The position numbers and the translations under genes were made by a program. A stretch of DNA of 64,000 bases from Sipunculus nudus (Eukaryota; Annelida; Sipuncula; Golfingiida; Sipunculidae), in the NCBI GenBank assembly GCA_026874595.1, contig CM049309.1, forward strand, positions 9,697,076 to 9,761,075, written 5' to 3'. Position 1 is the stretch's first letter, and every line of letters starts with the position of its first letter. Below are positions 37,401 to 51,372 of the stretch, piece after piece. Below the pieces are notes generated by a model. The model was not told the DNA's origin, did not search any database, and saw nothing but the letters and a program-made list of their open reading frames with translations.

Positions 37401-40400
37401 TTATTGTCTTTGTTAAAAATAAAACATCCCTGCTGCCAATTTTTGCAGTATGCTTGGGACTTGCATTCAAGTTTATTGAATCAACTGAGGTAGGAGAGGT
37501 GTTTGGTCGTGGTGTGCCACATATAATTTATAAGTGTCAATTATTGTGTTTGTTAAAAATAAAACATCCCTGCTGCCAAATTTTGCAGTATGCTTGGGAC
37601 TTGCATTCAAGTTTATTGAATCAGACTCAGGTAGGAGAGGTATTTGGTCGTGGTGTGCCACATATAATTTATAAGTGTCAATTACTGTGTTTGTTAAAAA
37701 TCAAACATCCTTGCTGCCAAATTTTGCAGTATGCTTGGGCCTTGCATTCCAGTTGAGTGAATTAAACTCAGGCAGGAGAAGTATTTGGTAGTGGTGTGCC
37801 AATTAATAAATTATATAAGTGACTGCTTGTTTTTTTTCATGATCGATTAAATTTTTTGCGTGACTGGTCACAAACAATAATTTACAGAAGAAGTCATGTT
37901 ATATGGGGAAAAAATATTCTAATCCTGCCAGAAATATGAGAAAGACGGGACACACAGTAGCAAATAGCATTAAAACTGAGCCTTGAGCAACAAACAAGTG
38001 TCAACAACTGGGTCCTTACCTTGAATATTCAGCATGAAGTACAAGTCAGTCTTAACTCAATATTTTAGTTATAATTCTATACAGCAGATTTCCATAGTGG
38101 TTCATATAGGACACACAAAAAATTATTTTTGCATGGGAACATGATAATTATTGAGTGGCCTCACAATACTATCGTGTGAGAACGTGATAAAAAATAATTA
38201 TCTGTGTGTTCTATACTAGCCACCACAGATTTCAGTTATATGGAAGGTAATAAAATAACTGATGAATAATAGATCATCAGCCTACTTGTTTTGATCTCAA
38301 AAAGTCCTGTTTTTAATCCAGCTTCTATAATTAATCAACGATTAGTTCTTCATAAAAGTAATACTGGAGTGGCAGAGGTGCCTAGTTATCTGTTTGTTAA
38401 CTGTATATATTATTTGCCATACTTGAGTCATGTCTTTATACAGTAATGTGCAGATTAAGTACTGGACCAGGTTACCTCTTTGGTTTCACCTTGTGTTATA
38501 TCTATAAACCAATACCATTAGACAGGTATAACCAGCACACTTCTATAACTTTATATGTTTCACATATTTTTATTATACAGGCCTTGCCATGCAATATATT
38601 ACAATCCCAAATGATTTCTGTTTCATTCTGAGCAACAGTCAGTTAACCATCAACATTCCTGCTATTAACAATAGCTCAACTGTAAAAGGCAGCCTTGGAA
38701 TGCATTGCTTATTGTCTCAAATGACAACGGTATAATACGTTGAACATCATACCAGACTTGGCACTATACAGTCAATGTGCAATGTTTTTTCAGCACACTG
38801 TCTCTTTTCTTGTTAGTATTATTTATTAGACTAGGTTTGCATTATCAGCTGTCTTTATAGTTATGTTCAACTACTGCACCCCTACCCCAACACTGCACCA
38901 TTCAGTTGGCTTGTTTTGTATAAAATCTCTAAGACAACTTGGAATAAACCATATTTCCATGTTTAATGAATCCCCTAGAATGAATTGGTCTGGCAAATTT
39001 CTCCAGGCTTCATGAAAAGAATATATCTTTGATTACAGCACATAATTTTTATAGATCAACAAAAGATACACTGTACAGCAAACATGAACACAAGAAAGAG
39101 TTAATTTAGATTATTTAAAATTCTGGGATATTTTGGGGTTGCATAGCTCACAAGCATTAGGTCAGTGTGACTTAGCTTCAATGTTCCAGTGCAGATTGTG
39201 CCCAGATTTCTGTGTAACCTGTATTCATATATACAGTCGAGCCCACTGTGTCATATCAGTTAAAAGAAAATCCTGTTTAATGTCACATAAACCTAAAATC
39301 CCAAACCATTTCCTATTTATATAATGGTAAATCTGACCGGTTTATATCACAGAATATTGTCATAATCCTGTTTATTGTCATGCTTGGAACCCTTTGCAGT
39401 GATACCAGTTTGCAGTTAATATTACATCAAACGCCGACACGGCGTTCAACGAGGCCAAGAGCTGGTAATCGGTCAGAGGTATCAAACAATCACATCTCCC
39501 ACCTGTGTGCGATGTTGGCGATCATGTTATACATAATGATCTCCTGGCCTTTGCAAGGCTGTGGTTTACACCTCAGTGACGTTTCGCCGAAATGATATGA
39601 AGCACAACTGTCAAACGTTGCTTACGACTGGAAATCCCCTTAAGGGTCCATGAAAAGCTGGAGGTTTTGTGAGCACTTCAAGCACCTGCTCCAAAATCTC
39701 AATCGCGGCGAAACGTCAGAATGTTGACAATGGCATGATGATGCCTGCTCCCAGATCAGTTCTATCATAAAGACAATCATGGAAGTTTGAGTCATTAATA
39801 GGATATCCAGAAAATAAGGCACAATAGTCGGTGAAAAAAAATATCTAGTCAAATAGTTTGCCTACGCATAACATTATAATTGTACCACATATTTCAAAAC
39901 ATTTGACCTTCTGACCCAGACACTATGTCTCTTTCTGTAGGCGAGTCCGATTTTTGTCAGTTATTGCGGCATGTTGCAAAAATCTTACAGGAAATAAATT
40001 TTAAGATTTTTAAAAATATCCATAAATTTGTCCGTTTCATTTTTATTGACGATTTATTAAATATCATTTGAGACATAACTCTTCTTGTATGACTCAATAG
40101 GACATCGATATTGAAGCCCGCATAATGTCATATCCCGGTTATTATCATAATTTTCGCATGCACCACGGATATGACAATAAGTGGGCTTGACTGTACTTGG
40201 ATTTCCTTATCCTTTCTGCTGTAATTAATGTCTAGGTGCCATTATTTTAACTACATGGAATGACATTTTTAACACTGATCCTGTAATGCAAGGTATGCCT
40301 TTGCAATAATCAGGTTGAAAATGGAAGGATCTCTGTTAAATGCCTTAATAACTAGGATAAGACAAACATTTATAATCCCAGTGGGCAGTGCTATGATCTC

Positions 40401-43400
40401 AGTCAACAAACAGGACACAGTTTCAGTTCCAGGTAGAGGGGACTGCTGATGGAAAGATGCCTAAACCACTGATTACCAGAGTTTGCCCACAGCTTATATT
40501 TATTTTGTTTCTGTCTAAGAGTCACACATGCACTTGAAGAGTCCAAACACATGGGTTAAATGACCATAAGAGATAACAACAGTAGTCTAAACAATGTTAC
40601 TCCACAGGAAAGGAAGAGCCCTGGGAGGGCAGGGTGAGGACAGTGCTGCCCCGAGAGAGCTCAGACAGGGTGAGGACAGTACTGACCGTTCTTGCTGATA
40701 TCAAGCTCTTCCAGATGGACCAGGCTGCCAATAGCGTGAGGAAGGCTGCGAAGTTCATTGTCTCCTACACTAAGCTTTCTCAGCCCATGACAGCAAAACA
40801 GCTCCTGTAAGGATGAAGGGAAAAATATCACTGATCATCACCCTACTGACAAAAAGTAAACACAGATTAATGCAGATCAGTGATGCGTAGGTCAAATATT
40901 AATATTCTTTTAATCAAAGAAGCACATATATTTTCAAGTAATGGAAAAAATGTACTTTTATTTATCATTTATGTGATTAATTGCTGAAAAAGATTTATAA
41001 ATCTCATATTAGTACGAAATACTTCCACAAGATGAAATGACCAGAGCCTTTTTTATTCCTATCCATCTGAAGACAGATATACAAACACAAAGAAATTACA
41101 TTATTTCCCCACCTGGATCTGATTATAATTCAAAATCTAATAAATTCTTCCTCCTCAAAATTAACAACTCAAAATATTTCATTGTAAGAGAGGCATCAAA
41201 CATTACAAAGAAAACATACACGGGTGAATACATGACCTCCTTCACATGTGACAGGCAGAGGTAAACATACTATTTTGTAATATTTAATTTCAGCAGTATA
41301 CAGATCATGGCTGATGGTGAAACCCAATAAATGATGGTCCCTGAAAGTATGTTTTGTATGGATTCCCATATAGAACGAAGCCAATATGAGCTGAGAAGGC
41401 AATCATGCAGTGTAGGCCTACACACAGTAAGTAAATGTGTAAAGGTTGGGAACAGTGACAGACAAAATGATGAATATATAGGTGCAAGGGCTGTGTCAAT
41501 ATAACCTGTTTGCCCTGAGAGATATTAACAAATGTATGGGATATACTTCAGTATCTCAGTTAATGGATATCCAGAAAATGTGTGGACTCTATATATAGCC
41601 AATTTAGCAAATATACTATCCATTTTGAGCCTACCTTTGTTCTCAACTTTAACCCTAGGCCCAAGGTCATCATTATAGGGGGCTTTTCCAATATCTGATG
41701 TCTATTATCAACAGATAATCCCTTTAACCATTTTATAAAATAAAAGCTTGTCCATAAACAAACATCTACATTCATCACAGAAGTGTGATAAGAACCTTTC
41801 TTGGTAGGAATTACCTATAGTTAATTCATATGTAAACAGAACAAGCCACAAAGCAAATAAATTATGCAGATAAGGCAGGTGAATAGCTGGCTTTAATAAC
41901 TGTGTTGGTGACACAATTCCACCAACCTTGTTTGTAGCAATCATGATATTCTTTGGTTAGCCTTCACTTGATACAGAAAGTTTCAAGTTGATTCATAACA
42001 AGTCATGAAGACAAGAAACAACAATAAATTAAGTTACTCTCCATGTGAAACATGTTTTGGTCACCTATACCAAACCCGATGTAACCTCACATATAATATG
42101 ATTTTTTTTTCTACTATTTACTTTTTTTATAAATATTATACTAATCACACTTAGCCTGCACACAATTGATCTTGACCATATCTTATAATTATAGCATCTG
42201 AATAACTAACAAGCTATCAAACAGGCTTGAGCGAGCATTCCATATGCAAATTCAGTATGTATGTGTATGCAGTACATATGCATATGCAACCAGAAATCAT
42301 TGGCCTGTGATTCCATTAATAGGTAATACATATATGCAAATACAATTCATATGCAGCAAAAATGGGCCTATTGTAAAGTACTGGAGGAGAAGAGAAGTCA
42401 CCTGCCAGCAGAATACCCTATCACTGACGTCAAAGTGTGGAATTCCCATGTCCATTACCATGTTTATGTGTTAAAATTGCTTTAGTGGGCGATCAAAATT
42501 TGCTGCATATACATACATACATAAACGTATGTACTGCTCACACATGTATATATGGAATAAATGCAAAGAGAATATATTGTGTCCAATTCCTAACTGCATA
42601 TGCATATGTTTGACATTCATACTGCATATATGCATATATATATAAAATGCTACAAGTTATACCATAAATATTGCTATTACAGTGTACACAGGTGTTGCAA
42701 AAATTAACAACACCAATGTATAAATCTCAAATCATTACAATATGATGAAACATGTAGTACCTTAGAAATGACAGCAGGTGTCACTAATAGGTTAAACAAC
42801 AAAGTAAAGGGCCCACCACCCCAGGTGGACCATGTGTTTCTGTGTGTATGTAAACAAGACACAGAGCTTCCTAACAGCAGGTCATAGTTTTGGGGCTTAT
42901 TCCAACAATAGGTTCAAGGGGGTAACTTTATTTTATACTGGTAATTTATCAAAATAAGCTCCTTTGAGACGCTCCACGCTTGACCTGAACCTAAGTACAC
43001 AACAACCAGAAGCCACATCTGGAACTCCCCTTGTGATAATTATCCAAATAACACCCAGGCCTCAGAGGACTGACCTAGTAAGAAAACCTCGGCAAGTATG
43101 ATGTAAATAATGGATTAGAGTCCTCTATGCCATGCTTCACAACAGAGAAAGCAAAAACGTGGGGATATCATATACATGTTTGTGCTCTCTCATCCTGTGG
43201 AATTTCGTTATTTGTCTCACATGAACAGTCTGACTTAATCAGTGCTTGTTGGGGCATGAGACAGAGAAGGAAAAGGAAAACAATTCTTATTTAAATCCCC
43301 CTGTGGTGATTATAAAATCAAATAAAGCTGGGTCTAGGTGGTGGTGCCAGCAGGGATTCAGGATAAAGACAAAATATTTATAAAGAAAACGTAAAATAAA

Positions 43401-46400
43401 AACCAGACTTACTCAGGACCATATATCACACATCACGGGTATAGTGCCATAGAATGAGCTTGTAATGGATAAAGCTACAAATCTTTTTACGCATTTATGG
43501 CCAGTATGTGGTTGCTGTACATGCAGTTGGGAAGAGGCCAATATCTTTTACATGGTTGTGGGTGTGGATATAATGAATGTATGTATGTATGTGCAATATA
43601 CATATTTAACACATAAGATAGGCCTCACATATGCTGATAAATATGTTTAATCAATGAATACACCTACTGTGAAATACACAATTAGCGGGATTCCGCATCC
43701 GACACTATCAACTAGAATTTTTTTGTCAGACAAGTCATTACATGATAAAATAAAATTTTGGTCAGATGACAGTTCAGATAGGTACGAGAACCACATAAAA
43801 GGAATCAGTCCTTCATAATATCTTCTTTCATCATAATATCATATGTTTGACTCTATTTTCACTAATACCATACCGCAGCAGCAACTGTGTACAGGAATCA
43901 TAGCTTTAGAGGTACTCATTTGGAATATCCCTAACCAGTAACAACTTAGACCTGTGTTCTGAACAGACATGCACTAATAATGTTGTATTCTCTGTCTGCT
44001 GAAGAGAGATGAAGAAAACAACATGATAATGCAGGGCTCGACATTAATGCTTACCTGGGACAAGTATAAAATTAAGAAAATAGTGATAGAAGTGGATTCA
44101 GTATAAAACTTGATCTTATATTTGATTATTTTCCAAAACTGTTTGTCCAATTTATAAGTATCAATAAACCATCCTATTCAAACATACTGATAATGCGTCT
44201 CTACCCTAAGTTACCTGTTACTTATCTGATATACAATTAAACTTGCAAAATGGTGATGTGGAGCACACTTAGCAGCCTGGCAAAATTTACTGATTTTTGT
44301 AGAGCAAGTCTAAATTAATGTAGGGCAGGTAAAAGCTAGGTGCTGCTTACCCCATGTGGGATACACCTTAAAAAGTTAATGTTGGGCCCTGTAATGACTA
44401 TTTTGTAATAATGGAGTCCCAATGTAGTACAAATACTAACTATTTCATGGGCATCAACTGTGCACTTTATCTTTGACTGAAGTACTGTGATTTTTTAACA
44501 ATCAAACCAACAGTAAAGCAGAATTTCTTGAGACGTTTAATAAGATCTCAGGAGAAACTGAGCCTTCAATAAGGCTAGATGCTCAAATAAGCAAAAGTCT
44601 GATGATGATTTGAGAAACTAGCAGAATTGTTATCATGAATATTGAGTATAAATGACTGGTTAATTTGCATACATAAATCTTAGACTGTGTTATATCCAGT
44701 TCAACACTGAAGATGGTAATAAACAAAAGATGTTGGCATGTGAATCTTTTGAAATGTCTTCAGCATAGTGCTAAAGCATGAGAGTTTGGAAGCAGTTGGA
44801 CTGCAGCGGTATAGAGAAGAGGCTGGAATTATAGCTTTGGGTGGCCACAGTCATGTTGGTGAATTACAGGATGTTAGGTCTCATAAAAAAAATACCAAAC
44901 TAAGAATGGTTGTAAACTGTTACCTTTATGAAATAATTCTCATAAATAATGCCCCGCTGTTTAATCAACAGGAAAATGGGTAAGTTATCCTAACAAAAAA
45001 TTTTGGAATCCTTAATTTGAGATTATTAATTATAACAAAATCCACAGAATTAAACTCCTACAAATCACTCTAAATCCATAGTATTCAAGAGAATCATGGA
45101 GTTTTAGATAAATATTTTAGCGTCTGCCCAGGTAGGCCCAGTGAGGCACCACAGTAAATGATTTATTAAACACAAACTTGTATAGTCATTTGTATGATGA
45201 AGCATGTTTTAAAAACAGCAGATATGGTTATACATGTATCATTTTTAAAATACAATAAGTCAACCGAGTCTAAATACCCATGAATCGTTTTCACCACCAA
45301 TAGCATGCTACTTAAATCACCTTGAAAATAACATATTAAGCACAGGTCCTAACTGATAACTAAAGCAGCATGAATAATGACCCAGCAGAGCGATGCATCA
45401 TCCATTTATCCCAGAGAACAAAGGTTAATTTAAACTAACTGATCACCCGGATGAATGGGCCAATGGAATTCAGTCCTGGGGGTCTTCGGTTTCATTAAAC
45501 TTGGTCACGTTCTTTAGGACAACTCATGTAAACCCTGATCATATGCCACATTTCACATACAAAACAGCTTTATCACATTTTGGGCCAGATGGATAAATCC
45601 AAAGAGTTAAAAAAATTCTTTGTGGCTAGAACTATGTAGGACTGTGCCTGGGTATTAATGTGTCATTGTATACAGCATTAAATAAAATGTATACCTTCAA
45701 TATGCAAAGAAAAATGTAGATATAGGCAGACAAGCTTGTGCACTGGCCACTGTTTATTGGATGTTTGCTACAAGAGCACCACAAATGCGCATAATATGGC
45801 TGTTGTACATCTTGACCTCTGACATGATTAAATGTATACCGTTGTGAACAGGTTTTGCTAAAATTACACTCAGGCAGGATACCATTTCACATGCAATGCA
45901 AAACCAGTAACGATTCAAATTATCTTGAAATATAACATGTTGATACTTTACTGATAAACATTCATATTGAGTTTCATGACAATCCATCAGATTCCTGGCA
46001 AATTGTCAGGGAGACAACAAAGAAGTCTGGTAACCTCTGACCTCATCAAATAACTAACAGTGAAAATGGGTAAAGGAACTTGTCTAGGGAACACTTATCT
46101 GGGGAAAACCAGTCATAAGAATACTCATCTAGGGACAACTGGTCTAATGCATACTGGTCTAGAGGAACACTGGTCTAGTTAACACTCATCGTGGGAAAAA
46201 AAAGGCAAAAGAAAACTCATCTAGGGACAACTGGTCTAATGCATACTGGTCTAGAGGAACACTGGTCTAGTTAACACTCATTGTGAGAAAAAAACAGTCA
46301 AAAGAATAGTCATCTAGGGACAACTGGTCTAAGGCATACTGGTCTAGAGGAATACTGGTCTAGTTAACACTCATTGTGGGAAAACCAGTCAAAAGAATAC

Positions 46401-49400
46401 TCATCTAGGGACAACTGGTCTAAGGCATACTGGTCTAGAGGAACACTGGTCTAATTAACACTCATCGTGGGAAAACCAGTCAAAAGAAAACTCATCTAGG
46501 GACAACTGGTCTAAGGCATACTGGTCTAGAGGAACACTGGTCTAGTTAACACTCATCATGGGAAAACCAGTCAAAAGAAAACTCATCTAGGGACAACTGG
46601 TCTAAGGCATACTGGTCTAGAGGAACACTGGTCTAGTTAACACTCATCGTGGGAAAACCAGTCAAAAGAAAACTCATCTAGGGACAACTGGTCTAAGGCA
46701 TACTGGTCTAGAGGAACACTGGTCTAGTTAACACTCATCGTGGGAAAACCAGTCAAAAGAAAACTCATCTAGGGACCACTGGTCTAGGGAACACTGGACT
46801 AGAGGAACCCTGGTTTATGGAACATTTGTTTTCAATATTTACATGAAAGGGGTATTTAGGAAATTCAAATAAGAGTCCATTCTATAATATACCACTGTAA
46901 CATGTAACAAGTGATGAGTATTCATATTTTTAATGGTCAATTGAAGCATTGTAATAATTTGTATAAAATCACCAATAAGGAAAAAACAACAGCAATCAGG
47001 ACTTACATGAGAACCATCCTTGACAAAAGTATGCAGAAAACCCTTCCACTGAATCATAAAATTTTGTATAGAATGGCATCTTGGTTGAGAACCTTTGTGT
47101 CAAGAACCTCTGTGAAGTGTTGTATCAACAATAAAGAGTGCATGAAGTCCATCTCTTTTTTACTGGACCAAACATCTCTTATTATTTTTTATAATGTAGA
47201 AGGAACACCTAGTGCCTTTTCTATAGATGCCAAATAAACTAGAGCATCATTTGCTGGGTAAATCTTCATTTGGCTTGATTTTCCGTATATTTGCCCCGCC
47301 AGTAGGGTATGCCTTCATTCCCGTTCATGGGTGTGTATGTGTTTGTTCTCAAAATTACTCATGCAATCATGAACAGAATCTCAAAAAAAATTTTCAGGGC
47401 ATCCAGGAATGGATAATGAAGAATCAATTAGATTTTGATGTGGATCCATCACATGGTCCGGATCCAGGAACATGACCAAGGAATAGTCACAAAACTAGAG
47501 TCACTGATGCATGAATGAACCTGGCAATGTGGGACAGAAAAGTGAATGGCTGAGGCTTGGATTGGTTAGAATGCAGATTTCTAGCTTTTTTATTAGTCAC
47601 TTTAGGATAACTGGTCAATAGTAAAATGTACTGGGTACATTTCCATATAAATATCACTGAGATGATTTTACATTTACCAGCTACTGGATAAATTATAAAG
47701 CTAGTTTTGTATTGTTCTGTCTGGACAAGCACAGAATTATTTTCTTTGAAAATGTTTGTGAGAGCTAGGTATAACTGTGAACAGAGTGGTCAGGCAAGTT
47801 GGACCCTGTGGGAACCGTATTAACAAGGTATGACTAGTTGATTCCCTCCTCATCATACAATACACAGATGTCTGAGGTAATTCAAACCATTCTACAATGT
47901 ATACCATTATATAAACAAAACCTGCCAGCCCATCTTGAGGGAGGTGTCAGATATAAACATGGGCATAGTGGGTAAAATAACACCCCTGGGGCCCTGTTGA
48001 CCATTCTGGTTACTTGGTCAGTTTGTCAGTCCACTCAGTAAACACTAAATGACCACTTCACCTGAGCTAAGTGCTCAGGTTTGAGGGTCGTTCTCAGATA
48101 CCATACCTATAAAGCCAGGTATTACTTAACATCAAAGTACTTTTAAGTCATCAACTGGTTTTAAGGTGGTAGTCCCACTCCAATCAAATGACTCCAGCCA
48201 GTCCATGGAATGCACCATTTAATCCCCATACCTGTGTACTACAAACAGACAGCTACTTAACACCGCTAATCCCGGACCTTGTAGTACTGAACTGCACTTG
48301 GGATTCTTTGAAAATTTCTCTTTTGCATATGCAGGGTTTTACATTAGCTGGAAATGTGAAGAGTCTTGTACCCTTAGTGGAAACTTCTAAACCCTCCCTA
48401 GGAAATTTTAATATCTGCACATTCATAATACTTTCTTGTAAATACACAAATATTTTACTGGCAATAGAGAACCAACAAGACTTTCTTAGGAAGTCATTAA
48501 AACCCTCTTTTTTTTACTTTTATTTATATTTTGGACAAATTTTTACTCTCTTTACATTTATATAAAGTTACAGGCAATATCTTGCTCACCTTTTATTTAT
48601 TTATATTTTTTTTGTAAAAATTTCATCAGATCCCATTGACAGGGATTACTTTAGGTGAATATTAATCATTAGCACTGGAAACAAATATGCAATGTTTGAC
48701 CTGAGAGAATCTAGCCATATAAGAGAGTTCTAGGTGCCAATTTAGAGTGCGCTTTGTTGAGCTTGTAAACAGTAGAGGTTTAAATGTAAAACTTGAGGAT
48801 ACAAATTTGATAACAACATACTTCCACCTGTTTGCCACTCATCAAAATCAGTAACCCATTTTAAGGAGGTTATGTTTTCACCCTATTCTGATTGTTTGTT
48901 TTTGGTTTGAACTTTATCAACTTAACCAATTTCTCCAAAAATTAGTGGACTGACACATAAGCCAAGGAAGGTCTTATCAAATTTTATTGTAGATGCAGAA
49001 AAAGGGGGGATCCAGAAAGAATGTCGTTCACTGGACTCATTTAAACTTGGCAGAGAAAGCACACTACTGTGTAGGTTTGGGACATCAGTTTTTTATATCA
49101 TGATAATGATATATAGAATATCATAGAATGTCATAATATTGTGATATCAGTATCTGGCACAGGAACTCCAGCACTTGTTTTCATATGAGTTGTTAATAGT
49201 AAGAACTACCTGTAAGCTGGCAAACCCTAGAGTTTTTGGAAGTGGCAATTCTGTCAGTTTCTCAAACACCAACATTTTGAACACGTCAGTATGGCTACAT
49301 GTACATATATTTTTCATATCATAATTATTATTTCTACTTTAAATTTATGTGATTCATTCAATTAAATTTGATCTTTGAAAATAAATGATTTTCTGAACAC

Positions 49401-51325
49401 AGACAGACCATGGTGATTCCATTAAATTTGAGTAATAATCCTGTAAGGGCATGTTTAAATACCAAAATTGTGGACAAAAGCCCATATCATGATAGCACGA
49501 TTACAGGGAAGTTAACAATACACTTATCACACCTGTCAGATATTGCGACAATCCTGGTTATGGGTTACCACTCCAACCCTGCTACTGAGTGAGAGCCATT
49601 CTGGTTCTAGTTCATTTTGATAACCAGACCGGACACAATACTAAGAAACTAAATTAAACAATTTCAACGACACAAATAACAGGAAGCTAAATTAAACAAT
49701 TTACACAAAACTTTGTCGGGAAGGCCCTATAAAATTTCAGTGTTGGTCTGGATTAAGCTTCAGATCCAGTTGGATTGTCTTGAACTGGCGGAGGTATATG
49801 TCTGCAGAGAATGATTCTACGTCATGTTTGTTCTGATAATCACACCCTGGAACAATACTGTGAAGTTTGGCTTTGATATCTGGCCAATTACTTTGAAGAT
49901 ATGGTGAACAGTGTTACCTGTCATCATTAAAGAACCCACACCTTCAAGTATACCAACACAGTAGGCAGACCTGACTGACCATATATATGATAAAAAATAT
50001 TATACATTGGTACGACTAACATAACACACAGTTTTAAACTTCAACCTCAAGGCCTGACATGTTGCCCTGAATATCATTCATGCAGCTCTGCTCAGGGGTT
50101 ATCGGTTTTGTTGAGTTTACAACTAACAGGGGTTTATCAGTTTATTTCTATCCATATTTGGGTAAACATTTTTTGTGAGGGAGGGGGGGGTGGGGGGGCA
50201 AAACACCATCAATTTCAATTTTTTTTTCTTTTTTCATCTTTTTATTTCTTTCTTCTTCCATTTTCTGTTTGTGCTAGATGCAACTGATTTTTAAAGCTGA
50301 AATATGGACACAATATTTGTCCTAGATCACAGCTTTCCACCTGATATATATATTTTTTACCCTGACCTGATTCCTAAGGTCGTGCCCTCCATAGTTTATT
50401 AATCATTATAGGTAAGTCGTGGGCTTCCAGGGGAGGCTTTCCCCTGAATGCTTGGCAATTGTATACATCTAGTATTTATAATTACCTATTTTACAATCAC
50501 TGCCTCTGCCAGGAGGGTATGTGTTCATCCCCTTTCGTTTGATTGTGCATGCGTTTGTTCACAACATAACTCGAGCAAATCGTGAATGTAATCTCAGGGT
50601 ATTTCAGGAATGGGCCTAGGAAGAATCAAACACATGATCCTGATTCAAGAACGCCATCAAGGAATATTCTCACATGTACAGTCACTAATGCAGGAATAAA
50701 CCTGGGAATATGGGCCAAATAAATTAATGCAAACACATGGTGGAGGCTTGCATTCCTGAGAATGCAGATTTCTAGGTTTATATTCTCTCACAATTTCATT
50801 GCAATAATAGAGACTTACATATGTTCAATTAGAGTAAACCAGAAGAATGAATTTCTTCAGTGTGTGTTACCCTTGATAATTTACTGTCTAATTATAAGTG
50901 AAACCCCAAAACCTGAGCACCTGAGTGAAGGGAGACAATGAGAAACGTCTCTGATTTCAAAGTGTTGATAGGTAACAAGTGGCAGGGGTGCCAAGCCTAA
51001 AATGGACCCTCAAATTACACACTGAGGCTCAAACAGGCTGTGGACAGGGGTTTTGTGCTAAATTGATGAATGGAATGTTGATAGAAAGGGCAATTTCATG
51101 CTACCTGAAATGTACACAAACCACTTGGCCTAGTAATGACACATGACATGTAATTAGCTCCTGTACTAAGATCACACCTGGCACACCACCAAGTCCTTGT
51201 ACATGTCTCTAAATTGAATAACTCTCACAACCTTCTGTTATTTACCCTATTTGACAATAAGCTAAAACAGTGAATCTCTTTAACTAGAATCTTCTGTGTT
51301 TAGGGGATTATATATATTCTCTCTG

Positions 51326-51372
<47 letters not shown>

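Noticed and set aside
37072-37756. Tandem ORFs of 104 and 120 codons
   Set aside because: Read through a 140-bp tandem repeat in changing frames; no start, splice or homology support.
46070-46810. CRISPR-like regular array
   Set aside because: Whole 91-bp units are repeated with no variable spacers, and the window is animal DNA; it is a minisatellite.
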